DNA of 25,136 bases from an uncultured Pseudomonadota bacterium. Its GTDB lineage: Bacteria; Pseudomonadota; Alphaproteobacteria; Rs-D84. The stretch is taken from positions 1 through 25,136 of the forward strand of contig CAMVAB010000006.1 of NCBI GenBank assembly GCA_947165335.1. Reading direction: 5' to 3'. The position numbers and the translations under genes are program-made. The notes under the pieces were generated by a model. That model worked only from the letters and a program-made list of their open reading frames with translations. It did not search any database and was not told where the DNA came from. Of this stretch, positions 1 to 6,734 are shown piece after piece (position 1 is the first letter of the stretch; each line of letters begins with the position of its first letter).

Positions 1-764
1 ATTACATCGTGTCCAATATAAGATTTAATTTCCTTTTTTATTTTATTGTATTCATCTTTGTATTTTGAACATGGACAGCCGATAAATTGCAGACATTTAA
101 GCAATGAATACGAATCGTCCCAGTGCCACGTCTTGTAACGATATTTACGTGACCCAAGACCACGTAGCCGTTTTGCGTTCATAGATTCAAGTTCAACATA
201 GTGTGATTTAGATACAGCCAGTTGAAAATCTATTAACACCAATCGGCCATTTATTACTGCAAAATTAGCAGGGCGTATATCGCGATGCACAATATCAGAT
301 TTTTTCAAATCTATAAATATTTGATATAAATCGCGAACAAGTCGCATTTTTGCATCGCATGACATTGTGTGAAGTTTTCCAGAATCAGAAATTCTTTGCA
401 AAGAATCGCCATACATAATTTCGTTTGCAAAAAAGTAAAAATCACCACTGTCTGAATAATATAATGGTTCCAAGAAATGTTTATGGTCCATTTCCCATAA
501 TGCGCGTCCCATAACATATTCGTTACGGCACAAATCAGGATGTTTACAAGTTTTTATGAACAACATACGATTTTTTTTGTCCATTGCCAACATAAAGACA
601 TTATAAATGTGACTTGTAACAAAGGTTATATCATAAAAGTGATATTTTTTTGATAAAAAATTCATAAAATCACGAACATGTTGAGGAATATCGCCCCCTT
701 TATATGATCGGTATGGTGTCCCATGAATAGCCATATGAATTTGATTTTTTACATCTTTTTTCAT
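1..764 (-). CDS. protein-kinase-fold protein, partial (C-terminus beyond left edge)
   Basis: This minus-strand reading frame starts at ATG 764 behind a GGAAAG ribosome binding site and stays open to base 1, giving 254 residues without a stop. It carries the signature of a eukaryotic-like or LPS-kinase-type fold. A beta-3 lysine lies in LFIKT (K71), and a plausible helix-C glutamate lies in RNEYVMG (E82). The catalytic loop is HRDIRPANF (H160, D162, N167), and the metal-binding Asp lies in LVLIDFQ (D179). A WDDSYSL stretch about 35 residues later resembles the segment after the activation loop. The usual DFG glycine is Gln (DFQ), which is tolerated in several bacterial small-molecule and LPS kinases. 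The substrate cannot be told from sequence: LPS heptose/Kdo, an aminoglycoside-like small molecule, or protein are all possible. It lies outside the integrated element, divergent from tRNA-Gln. Confidence 0.75.
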   Translation of the reverse strand, partial: MKKDVKNQIHMAIHGTPYRSYKGGDIPQHVRDFMNFLSKKYHFYDITFVTSHIYNVFMLAMDKKNRMLFIKTCKHPDLCRNEYVMGRALWEMDHKHFLEPLYYSDSGDFYFFANEIMYGDSLQRISDSGKLHTMSCDAKMRLVRDLYQIFIDLKKSDIVHRDIRPANFAVINGRLVLIDFQLAVSKSHYVELESMNAKRLRGLGSRKYRYKTWHWDDSYSLLKCLQFIGCPCSKYKDEYNKIKKEIKSYIGHDV

Positions 765-912
765 GATTCTTTCCTGTTTCTGTAATAATACAAATAACTA
801 GCAATATTTGCAATTATATTCTAGGAAAAAAATCAGAGTTAGGGTTTTTAATAATATATTTTATGTAAATATTTAGCGCGCATACCAGAAAGTTTTTTAT
901 AATAAAAATTTA

Positions 913-940
913 TTGAAAAAATTTAGTATGAATATATAAT
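913..940 (+). promoter_or_regulatory. promoter of tRNA-Gln
   Basis: A TTGAAA -35 box (913-918), a 16-nt spacer and a perfect TATAAT -10 (935-940) sit 11 nt ahead of the tRNA 5' end. This is a normal layout for a sigma70 tRNA promoter. Confidence 0.6.
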
Positions 941-951
941 AATGCAAGAAT

Positions 952-1025
952 TGGAGCGTCGTCTAATGGTAGGACAAGAGATTTTGGTTCTCTTTATCAT
1001 GGTTCGAATCCGTGCGCTCCAACCA
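952..1025 (+). tRNA. tRNA-Gln (anticodon UUG), CCA encoded
   Basis: The cloverleaf folds by hand. Acceptor TGGAGCG (952-958) pairs with CGCTCCA (1015-1021), followed by discriminator A and an encoded CCA (1023-1025). The D arm is GTC/GAC (961-963/973-975). The anticodon arm is AGAGA/TCTCT with loop TTTTGGT, so the anticodon is TTG (984-986), reading CAA. The T arm is CATGG/CCGTG with a TTCGAAT loop. The U1-A72 start is typical of tRNA-Gln. Its 3' 18 bases plus one following base form the left attachment repeat of the element that follows, and integration has regenerated an intact tRNA. Confidence 0.95.
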
Positions 1026-1026
1026 A
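1008..1026 (+). repeat. attL: 19-bp direct repeat in tRNA-Gln 3' end
   Basis: The sequence ATCCGTGCGCTCCAACCAA covers the 3' part of the T arm, the acceptor 3' strand, the CCA and one more base. It is identical to 11741-11759. Identity stops at both ends (1007 A against G; 1027 C against G). Confidence 0.88.
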
Positions 1027-1161
1027 CACAATAGCAGCAGAAAACCGGCATTTTTAAGGTTTTGTGGCTGTCATTGTTTGGATCATTTTTTCTATTAAAA
1101 AACATTCAATTTTCAACATTTTCACGAATCGGCACATTGTAAAACAAAAGGGTGTTCGCCT

Positions 1162-2670
1162 ATGTTCACAAAGTGCAAAACAAATTGTCAGGCAGACAAA
1201 AATTTATGGAAACGCAATAATGTCTTTTATTACATGGTTGAATTACCACGAAAAAACGGAAAAAGACATTACTTTTGCAAATCTTTACATACATCTAATT
1301 ATTATATAGCCCAAGAAAGGTCAAAAATCATGGCAAAAAATTTAGAAACCAGTAATATTGAAGCAAAAACCTATATTCAGGTTGCTCAATCTATTATAAA
1401 CAAATTGAAATTCGATGAATATGATGAAGAAGTTGATGTTGGTGATCAAATACTAATTCAACACAAAAAATATTTATCAGAAAATAACGATCCAGAAACA
1501 ATACAAGGCTTGGTTGAAACCGCATCTAAACTTAGCAAGATCACACAATCAACCCTGGACGATGACGATATAAAAAAGATTACAGATATCGTTAATCTGG
1601 CTGTTGCTGCAAAAATACAAAAAGCATTTAAAACAAATGGGTTAAAACCAAAATCAACGCCGGGGTCAAATCATACCATCGGGCAAATTATGGAATCTAT
1701 GCTGAAAAAGGCTAATGTTTCAAAAGCAGTTGAACAGAAAAAACGCAACCTTATTACAAAAATGCTGAAAGAAGTTGGATTAGATTTACAGGACAAATAT
1801 TTAAAATTTTACACAGCAGCAATAATTCAGAAAATGTGCGAAAATATATCAAAGTTGAATGTAAAAGGCAGCGTGAAAAGAAGTCATGCACGCGAAATCA
1901 AAAATTTAATATTACATGCAAATAATATAGATCCTGATTCTTACAAAACAAATCTGGTGAATTTGATCCCAGAATTCAAGAAAACCAGAAAAGAAGAAAT
2001 GAACCCACACTGGCCATATACAGAAGACGAATTAAAGCAAATATTTAATCCAGCAAATGATTATTTCAAAAATAATCCTGATGTATTTTGGACAACTTTA
2101 ATTGGTTTATTTATTGGATCAAGAAGCAATGCAGCGATTACTTTGCAATATGCTGATATAATAAATATTAATGGTGTTGATTGTATTAAATTCCAAGACA
2201 CACACCCATTGAAACAGTTAAAAAATGACGCAACACGCAGAACTGTCCCAATTCCACAACAATTATTGGACATTGGTTTTGTTGATTATATCCAAAAACA
2301 GCAAAACAAATTAAAGGCTAAACCGTCTGATTTTATATTCCCTAAATGTCAAACCAAAAACGGTGAATATAACAACAAATTCATATCACGCGGTCTTATC
2401 AAATATATAAATGACATTGGTATAACAAAAAACAACACGAAAAAATTAGATTTTCATAGTCTTCGTAAAAATGCTAATTTGTGTTTAGAATTAAAAGGCG
2501 TTCCTGAATCTTTCATTAATGATTTTATCGGATGGGAAGGTAAAAACACACGCCAACAGTCGTATTCAAACCACGAAATTGTAAACATAAAGGAACAAGC
2601 AGATAAATTACGGTATGATTTCCTGCAGCCTGAATTTGAATATTGGAAAAATATAATGGCAAAAAAATGA
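1162..2670 (+). CDS. tyrosine recombinase / site-specific integrase
   Basis: This is the integrase expected to recombine the tRNA-Gln att sites. The catalytic set is visible: Arg I in GSRSNAAITL (R321); a beta-hairpin Lys in the KNDATRRTVPIP stretch; HxxR in FHSLRK (H432, R435); Trp in the His/Trp position (FIGWEG, W458); and the nucleophile in RQQSYSN (Y468). ATG 1162 is chosen over the in-frame ATG at 1330. The extra N-terminus (VFYYMVELPRKNGKRHY, then KSLHTSN) resembles the small N-terminal domain of phage-type integrases (DUF6538-like), and AAAGGG lies upstream. ATG 1330 also has a good site (AAGAAAGG), so a shorter form is possible. The segment at about residues 150-270 would be the SAM-like core-binding domain. 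The gene points away from the tRNA and is followed by an intrinsic terminator. Confidence 0.92.
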   Translation: MFTKCKTNCQADKNLWKRNNVFYYMVELPRKNGKRHYFCKSLHTSNYYIAQERSKIMAKNLETSNIEAKTYIQVAQSIINKLKFDEYDEEVDVGDQILIQHKKYLSENNDPETIQGLVETASKLSKITQSTLDDDDIKKITDIVNLAVAAKIQKAFKTNGLKPKSTPGSNHTIGQIMESMLKKANVSKAVEQKKRNLITKMLKEVGLDLQDKYLKFYTAAIIQKMCENISKLNVKGSVKRSHAREIKNLILHANNIDPDSYKTNLVNLIPEFKKTRKEEMNPHWPYTEDELKQIFNPANDYFKNNPDVFWTTLIGLFIGSRSNAAITLQYADIININGVDCIKFQDTHPLKQLKNDATRRTVPIPQQLLDIGFVDYIQKQQNKLKAKPSDFIFPKCQTKNGEYNNKFISRGLIKYINDIGITKNNTKKLDFHSLRKNANLCLELKGVPESFINDFIGWEGKNTRQQSYSNHEIVNIKEQADKLRYDFLQPEFEYWKNIMAKK

Positions 2671-2698
2671 CAACCACCGATAAAAAAGCACTAAAAAG

Positions 2699-2725
2699 CC
2701 CTTCTTATGCGGAAGGGTTTTTATT
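2699..2725. terminator. bidirectional intrinsic terminator between integrase and convergent regulator
   Basis: The stem is CCCTTC (2699-2704) with GAAGGG (2712-2717), followed on plus by TTTTTATTATT. On minus the stem is followed by C and then a T-run. It separates the integrase from the convergent gene ending at 2735. Confidence 0.75.
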
Positions 2726-2734
2726 ATTTTGTTA

Positions 2735-3088
2735 TTATTCAGTAATAAACTTTTTGCTAAGTCTATACAAACCTCGTGACATCGGAACCGATTCAATCAC
2801 CCCCATTTTGCGCAATCTATATAACTTTACGGCAATATCATTTTTACTTTTGATTTTCTTTTGATCTGTTTCTTCAGGGGTATACATATTATAATAAGCA
2901 ACCGTTATTTCAGTAAGATTCAATTCTGTTTTTTTTAAATCTTTTTCAGCTTTTTCGAAAATTTTTAATATATTTGGTGTCATCGGCCCTTGCATCGCTT
3001 GGGATTTAAAAGAAATCCCCATTTTGTCTGCAATATCGTTGTTAATATTATCTGTCGAAAACATTGAAACTGATTCGTTTTTTTTCAT
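2735..3088 (-). CDS. small winged-helix-like putative regulator
   Basis: The protein is 117 aa with an AAAGG site 6-7 nt before ATG 3088. I do not recognise the family. The C-terminal half (NDIAVKLYRLRKMGVIESV, then SRGLYRLSKKF) has the look of a winged helix: a helix with paired Leu/Ile, a Met-Gly-Val-Ile turn, then a two-strand wing with an aromatic. The N-terminal half is polar and rich in Lys/Asp. It is transcribed divergently from the 3271 gene across a 182-bp spacer carrying AGTTAA-type repeats next to both starts, so a role in switching element genes on and off is a reasonable inference. It could instead control excision or copy number. Confidence 0.6.
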   Translation of the reverse strand: MKKNESVSMFSTDNINNDIADKMGISFKSQAMQGPMTPNILKIFEKAEKDLKKTELNLTEITVAYYNMYTPEETDQKKIKSKNDIAVKLYRLRKMGVIESVPMSRGLYRLSKKFITE

Positions 3089-3090
3089 TT

Positions 3091-3122
3091 TTAACCTTTT
3101 TTAACTTTTATTAACTTTAATT
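3091..3122 (-). repeat. tandem AAAGTTAA-type repeats in the leader of the 2735-3088 gene
   Basis: Read on minus, the leader has three imperfect tandem units of about 10-11 bp (AAAGTTAAT, AAAAGTTAAA, AAAAGGTTAAA) ending at the start codon. The 12-mer AGTTAATAAAAG (minus, 3105-3116) is repeated exactly on plus at 3251-3262, just before the divergent gene. The units are compatible with a shared operator, but A-rich ribosome-site sequence contributes to the match. Confidence 0.45.
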
Positions 3123-3270
3123 ATACAAAATATTTTAATGCTGTCAATAGCAGATTTCAGGCAAAAATAAAAAATATTCTGTATCCATGCATTTTTTGTT
3201 TTACTTTTGCAAAAAAATAATTATCATAAAGAGCAATGAATCTTAATAATAGTTAATAAAAGGTAATAAG

Positions 3271-3747
3271 ATGACAAGTAAAAACTTTTATACACAACAC
3301 AAAAAAACAACCTACTTTTTTGAAATAGATCCGATTCAATATAATCGGACCAACAAAAACTGTATTACCGTGCCAGATATGATTAAAATATCAGCACCAA
3401 ATATAATTAAACCCAAAAAACCTTTGACAAGGCCAGGTTTAATCCATGCAGTTGAAATTATTACAAATCCAGAAAGGGCAAATTTTTTTGAAAGTAAAAT
3501 CTTACAAAAATTAACACGTGATTTTATTAATAAAAATGAAGATTTGTTCTTCACCGCTTGTGATGAATGGGATAAATCCGGCATAAGAATCAAGATACCT
3601 TTTGAATTTGGTTTATACGAAGTGGAAAAGATGATCGTTTTTGATTTCTTATGCCGTCAAAAACCGGTGCAGTCTAAAATTTTTCAAATAGTTGACAGTA
3701 TTTGCAAAAAAGCATTGTTGTTCAACATCAAAATTGTTTCGAAATAA
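3271..3747 (+). CDS. hypothetical protein, element-encoded (paralogue of the 3962-4453 product)
   Basis: The protein is 158 aa, starting at ATG 3271 behind AAAAGG (7-nt spacing). No known family is recognised, and no signal peptide or membrane segment is seen. It is basic and mixed alpha/beta by composition. The C-terminal third (LYEVEKMIVFDFLCR, then VDSICKKA) lines up by eye with the same part of the next gene (YYETKEVIFLDFNIR, then LSKLRCKA), with a matching upstream stretch (LFFTACDEW against LFLAALEEF). The two genes are therefore probably ancient duplicates with a conserved Y-E-x-(x)-(x)-hydrophobic-(F/L)DF core. It heads a plus-strand cluster leading to the Rep gene. A DNA-binding or replication accessory role is possible but unproven. 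Confidence 0.6.
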   Translation: MTSKNFYTQHKKTTYFFEIDPIQYNRTNKNCITVPDMIKISAPNIIKPKKPLTRPGLIHAVEIITNPERANFFESKILQKLTRDFINKNEDLFFTACDEWDKSGIRIKIPFEFGLYEVEKMIVFDFLCRQKPVQSKIFQIVDSICKKALLFNIKIVSK

Positions 3748-3961
3748 TACAAAGGTTTGAAAATGTTGAATAAAAAATGGATCCTGATCCCACCATAGAA
3801 CCAAGATCCGCACAGCCTGACTTTATTATCAAGCCCTTCACAACGTCTATGATAATTAAAGCCATGGCATATTGCAATCGAATTTTTGGGTAATTTCTCA
3901 AAAATTCAAAAATCGTTAAATCAAACATGATTACAAATTTAACAAAAAAGGTGTTAAACAC
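3748..3961 (+). other. 214-bp spacer with a possible 11-codon leader ORF
   Basis: No ordinary gene is seen. An ATG at 3763 with AAAGG 7 nt upstream opens an 11-codon frame (MLNKKWILIPP) ending in TAG at 3796-3798. Downstream are a GGATCCTGATCC repeat and AT-rich sequence leading to AAAAGGTG before ATG 3962. The frame is too short to call as a gene. Confidence 0.25.
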
Positions 3962-4453
3962 ATGGCATATAATCAAAATAAATTGTCAAAAATTTACATT
4001 TTAAAAGACATAGATTGGACGATGGTCCCAAACTGTGTATTAAACGACTTAATCACCCTTTGTGATGATTGCGTAAAAAACTACAAATTCAGTTTACCAA
4101 CAAAGGAATCCCTACGGTATGCTGCAAATTTGATCAAAAAAATCGGTTCTTCCAAACTTAAAGCACACGAAAAAGAAGCATTACATAAAATGTTTCGAAT
4201 GCCTTGGACCAATAAATTGTTTTTGGCCGCATTGGAAGAATTTAAAACAGGTATGGATAAAGTATTAAAAAAAGAATTTGGCATCAATTTCAAATTCTTT
4301 ATGAATCCATATTACGAAACAAAAGAAGTTATTTTCTTGGATTTCAACATTCGACACAAGAATATAATGCAGGTTTATAACAAACTTTCCAAATTACGCT
4401 GCAAAGCCAGAAAGATTTGTAATTTACCAAATACTGCTTATGTCGGTTTTTAA
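3962..4453 (+). CDS. hypothetical protein, element-encoded (paralogue of the 3271-3747 product)
   Basis: The protein is 163 aa; AAAAGGTG lies 8 nt before ATG 3962. The family is not recognised. It is soluble-looking, Lys-rich and mostly helical in the first two thirds (for example LNDLITLCDDCVKNY and AHEKEALHKMF). A beta-like C-terminal core (TKEVIFLDFNIRH) is shared with the upstream gene. Length, order of segments and the LFLAALEEF / LFFTACDEW correspondence support duplication followed by strong divergence. Context (between integrase and Rep) suggests element maintenance or host interaction. Nothing in the sequence fixes a biochemical activity. Confidence 0.6.
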   Translation: MAYNQNKLSKIYILKDIDWTMVPNCVLNDLITLCDDCVKNYKFSLPTKESLRYAANLIKKIGSSKLKAHEKEALHKMFRMPWTNKLFLAALEEFKTGMDKVLKKEFGINFKFFMNPYYETKEVIFLDFNIRHKNIMQVYNKLSKLRCKARKICNLPNTAYVGF

Positions 4454-4460
4454 AGATAAT

Positions 4461-4486
4461 TGCAGGGGTTATTTTGTGCCCCTGCA
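4461..4486 (+). other. strong G/C stem-loop between two element genes
   Basis: TGCAGGGG (4461-4468) pairs with CCCCTGCA (4479-4486) around a 10-nt loop. This is an outlier of G+C in very AT-rich surroundings. It is not followed by a T-run, so it is unlikely to be an intrinsic terminator. It lies 23 nt before ATG 4510 and could act as an mRNA end or stabiliser, or set relative expression of the two genes. Confidence 0.5.
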
Positions 4487-4509
4487 GAATATAAATAAAG
4501 GAAAATAAA

Positions 4510-4845
4510 ATGTCACCATTAGTAAAAAAAATTGGAAAAAGGCTTGTTGTAAAAATGGCAGATATGATGCCAAGTGAACGTCGTGCATATTTAGCAAAAA
4601 AAATATATAAGCGTAGAAATTGTCTGTGTCATTACACCAACAACACTATTAATGTTAAAGTTAGTGCTATGAACATACTTGAAATGACAGGTGGATTAGA
4701 CGAAGCATTATATGATGTATATGATAATTCACCCAGATTGGACAGACGGGTTCGTTCAGACGCAGCAATACAACGTAGAAAAATAAATCCTGCAGCAGTT
4801 TTTCCGAAACCAACAGTCAAATTTAAACCAAAATCAAAAAAATAA
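4510..4845 (+). CDS. small basic hypothetical protein
   Basis: The protein is 111 aa, starting at ATG 4510 behind AAGGA (8-nt spacing). It is very basic at both ends: the N-terminus has MSPLVKKIGKRLVVK, and the C-terminus ends in a Lys/Pro-rich tail (KPTVKFKPKSKK). The middle (VSAMNILEMTGGLDEALYDVYD) reads as a helix. No family is recognised. The charge pattern fits a nucleic-acid-binding or structural protein. It precedes the putative origin region and the Rep gene, so an accessory role in replication is one option. Confidence 0.55.
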   Translation: MSPLVKKIGKRLVVKMADMMPSERRAYLAKKIYKRRNCLCHYTNNTINVKVSAMNILEMTGGLDEALYDVYDNSPRLDRRVRSDAAIQRRKINPAAVFPKPTVKFKPKSKK

Positions 4846-5082
4846 AAATTTTTTGATCAAAATTTCGAAAAAAATAAATTCTATTAATTGTTGAGTATTG
4901 ATAAATATCGTTGACTGCTCCCAACAACGATAAGATCTTTGATAACATTTGTGATTTTTGGGTCTGCTAAACGCCATTTATCTATAATGTTGACATAAAA
5001 ACCAAAGCATTAATCATTGGTTAATGTTTGTTAAAAAATATACAAAAAAATAAAAAATATAATAAATAAAAACAATAAAGAA
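4846..5082 (+). other. candidate replication origin region: stem-loops upstream of rep
   Basis: This 237-bp non-coding stretch holds two inverted repeats just ahead of the HUH Rep gene. The first is TATCGTTG (4906-4913) with CAACGATA (4925-4932), an 8-bp perfect stem with an 11-nt loop (ACTGCTCCCAA). The second is CAAA-g-CATTAA (5003-5013) with TTAATG-TTTG (5021-5030), a 10-bp stem with one bulge. Rolling-circle initiators nick in or beside such hairpins, commonly close to their own gene. The nick site itself cannot be assigned from sequence alone. A very A-rich tract precedes the start codon. Confidence 0.4.
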
Positions 5083-5622
5083 ATGAAAGATATATTTATA
5101 AAATACAATCAAGACAATACAGAAAAAACACAGCAAAAACTTAACACATGGTTTGAAAATATTAATCCAAATTGTTTTGTATCTGTTCAATTCCCAAAAT
5201 ATTTAAGAAAAATGAAACTGGAAAAAGCACATAAGCAACTGTATAAAATAATGCTGAATTTTGAAAGAAGGATTAACGGCAGACACTGGAACAGAAAAAA
5301 GACACCATTTATTGCTTTTGCTGAACACGGTAGATCACTTTCTTGGCATTATCATATATTTTTTTATAACAACAATTTTTCAACATACGATTTTCAAGTG
5401 GCTTTTGAATATGTATCGAACAAGATGAAATTACCAAAAGAAACCATTTTTGTTGAAAAGATATATGATGCTGGTGTCTATCCGTATATATCAAAAGAAA
5501 TTATCACTGATTTTAACGGTCATTTTGATACAGACAGAATAATTACCACCGATATTTTGTTTGAAACTTATAAAACACAGTCCAAATCACAACAAAAACG
5601 CAGTCCTGGATCACAGAAATAA
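5083..5622 (+). CDS. HUH-type replication initiator / endonuclease (Rep-like)
   Basis: The protein is 179 aa. The three motifs of HUH nicking enzymes appear in order. Motif 1 is the hydrophobic strand CFVSVQFP (residues 31-38). Motif 2 is WHYHIFF (H89-Y90-H91), the metal-binding His-x-His, preceded by FIAFAEHGRSLS with a possible third ligand E81. Motif 3 is a Tyr/Lys element, GVYPYISKEI (Y133, Y135, K138), resembling the YxxK of single-tyrosine Reps. Such proteins nick one strand and start rolling-circle replication. There is no helicase domain, so it would depend on a host helicase. The start codon has only a weak upstream site. A plasmid or phage Rep integrated with a tyrosine recombinase is the simplest reading. 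A mobilisation relaxase is an alternative, but no oriT or partner genes are evident. Confidence 0.65.
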   Translation: MKDIFIKYNQDNTEKTQQKLNTWFENINPNCFVSVQFPKYLRKMKLEKAHKQLYKIMLNFERRINGRHWNRKKTPFIAFAEHGRSLSWHYHIFFYNNNFSTYDFQVAFEYVSNKMKLPKETIFVEKIYDAGVYPYISKEIITDFNGHFDTDRIITTDILFETYKTQSKSQQKRSPGSQK

Positions 5623-5694
5623 AAAATCTGACATACTACAAACCAAATCAAAAAGGTGCATTTCTGGATCAAATATGGATTAAATATAAAAAAG

Positions 5695-5727
5695 AACCTG
5701 CTAACTTTGAATATCAGCAGGTTTTTT
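5695..5727. terminator. bidirectional intrinsic terminator after rep
   Basis: AACCTGCT (5695-5702) pairs with AGCAGGTT (5716-5723), an 8-bp stem with a 13-nt loop. T-runs follow on plus (5722-5727) and, on the other strand, after the same stem. It lies between the convergent rep and the minus-strand operon. Confidence 0.8.
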
Positions 5728-5742
5728 ATTTTATATGATCAA

Positions 5743-5883
5743 CTAATATGTAATAACCCTTCCAATAGTAGCAACATTATTTTCATAGATGTTTTTTAAT
5801 GCTGCTTTTGCTTGTTCGTAATCAAAGTATATATCTGGAAGAATCATACCATTTACTTCAAGTTTAAAATAAGTGCAATTCAT
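5743..5883 (-). CDS. 46-aa hypothetical protein, last gene of the DUF3768 operon
   Basis: ATG 5883 is preceded by AAGGAAA (about 5 nt) and starts 16 nt after the DUF3768 stop. The frame ends at TAG 5743-5745. The product begins MNCTYFKLEVNGMIL and ends IGRVITY. It has a beta-like start followed by one helix (YEQAKAALKNIYE), the appearance of a small folded beta-beta-alpha protein. No family is recognised. The good ribosome site, tight spacing and following terminator support it as real despite its size. Confidence 0.55.
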   Translation of the reverse strand: MNCTYFKLEVNGMILPDIYFDYEQAKAALKNIYENNVATIGRVITY

Positions 5884-5898
5884 AATATTTCCTTTTTT

Positions 5899-6225
5899 TT
5901 AATATTCGTCAGCACGCATAACAGTCATAATTCTTACCGTTATATCTGGATCATGTGGATTCTTTGAAGCATGTTTCATAGATTTATCGAAATAATCTAT
6001 CTTAAAGAAGTATTTAACACCTTTTTGTTTAACATCTCCAAAATCATGTTCGCCATGTGGATCGTTATTTTCATTAAAATCACTAAAATTCATGATTCTG
6101 TGTAAAAGTGTCATTTGATCTAAAAAAGCCAATGCAGAAACACCCGGCGTCAAAACAAGTTTATTTCTACCAGGACTAAGTATACTTTTACGAAACCTAT
6201 CATTTAAACTGGAAATGCTTTTCAT
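5899..6225 (-). CDS. DUF3768 family protein
   Basis: The protein is 108 aa from ATG 6225. That start is preferred over the upstream in-frame ATG at 6246 because AAAGGTGG lies 7 nt before it and it starts just after the previous gene's stop. The sequence matches the DUF3768 pattern along its length: LNDRFRKS near the start; a (V)LTPGVSAL strand; FSDFNENNDPHGEHDFGD with the signature ND-P-x-(G)EHDFG; FKIDYFDKSM; then DPDITVRIMTVMRADEY at the C-terminus. DUF3768 proteins are found mostly in Alphaproteobacteria, often on plasmids and islands; their function is unknown. Here it is the middle gene of a three-gene minus operon in the element. Confidence 0.85.
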   Translation of the reverse strand: MKSISSLNDRFRKSILSPGRNKLVLTPGVSALAFLDQMTLLHRIMNFSDFNENNDPHGEHDFGDVKQKGVKYFFKIDYFDKSMKHASKNPHDPDITVRIMTVMRADEY

Positions 6226-6226
6226 A

Positions 6227-6505
6227 TTAAGCCACCTTTGTTTCAATTATAAATTTATTAAACTGACGCAATCCACATCTAACGGCTCTACTTTTCATTC
6301 GTCCACGCACCGAATGTTCACCCATATCAGCATACTTTGGATAAATATCGGATATTGAATCTGCTAATTCTTCGACAGTTTTATTTTCCCACTGACACAC
6401 ATATTTTATCCCAGTTAAATAGTCAAATACTGTGGATGGGAAATTTTTTGCAGTAAATAAAGAAAATCCCTTACCAACTAACCAATCTTTAAATTCATTT
6501 ATCAT
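6227..6505 (-). CDS. small protein resembling an integrase N-terminal (SAM-like) core-binding domain
   Basis: The protein is 92 aa; AGAGGT lies 7 nt before ATG 6505. By eye it resembles the N-terminal SAM-like, arm/core-binding domain of tyrosine recombinases: an opening FKDWLVGKGFS, a middle FDYLTGIKYVCQWENKTVEE, and a closing RQFNKFI. The catalytic domain is absent. A free-standing copy could compete with or assist the element integrase, or bind DNA as a regulator. It leads the operon with DUF3768; its stop is 1 nt from the next ATG. The similarity is weak and the function is inference. Confidence 0.5.
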   Translation of the reverse strand: MINEFKDWLVGKGFSLFTAKNFPSTVFDYLTGIKYVCQWENKTVEELADSISDIYPKYADMGEHSVRGRMKSRAVRCGLRQFNKFIIETKVA

Positions 6506-6533
6506 GTTTTATACCTCTTTGTTTTATGTCTAT

Positions 6534-6568
6534 GGTATTATAATACCGTATAAAAATTGCTTTGTAAA
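6534..6568 (-). promoter_or_regulatory. promoter with perfect 14-bp palindromic operator over the -10
   Basis: On minus, TTTACA (6563-6568), a 17-nt spacer and TATTAT (6540-6545) precede the 6505 start. The -10 lies inside GGTATTATAATACC (6534-6547), a perfect palindrome and therefore a likely binding site for a dimeric repressor. Candidate binders are the 2735-3088 product or a product of this operon. Confidence 0.55.
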
Positions 6569-6734
6569 CCTAAAAATAGCTAAAATCAGCCATTTTTTAC
6601 TGTTTAATTCATATAGCAAATAAATATTATGATTAACTAAGGTATTTTACCCAACTATGCTAAAACCGTAATTTATAGGTGCAAAAGACCAATAAAACAC
6701 ACATAAACAAGCTAAAAGCAAGCCATGGATAACA

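Noticed and set aside
923..1105. 60-aa minus-strand frame over the tRNA
   Set aside because: It overlaps the tRNA and its promoter and has no ribosome site.
1064..1309. 81-aa plus-strand frame overlapping the integrase start
   Set aside because: It is in a different frame from the integrase. The integrase frame over the same bases has the domain-like N-terminus.
3763..3798. 11-codon frame with a ribosome site
   Set aside because: It is too short to support as a gene, and no attenuator hairpin follows it. It is mentioned only as content of the spacer.
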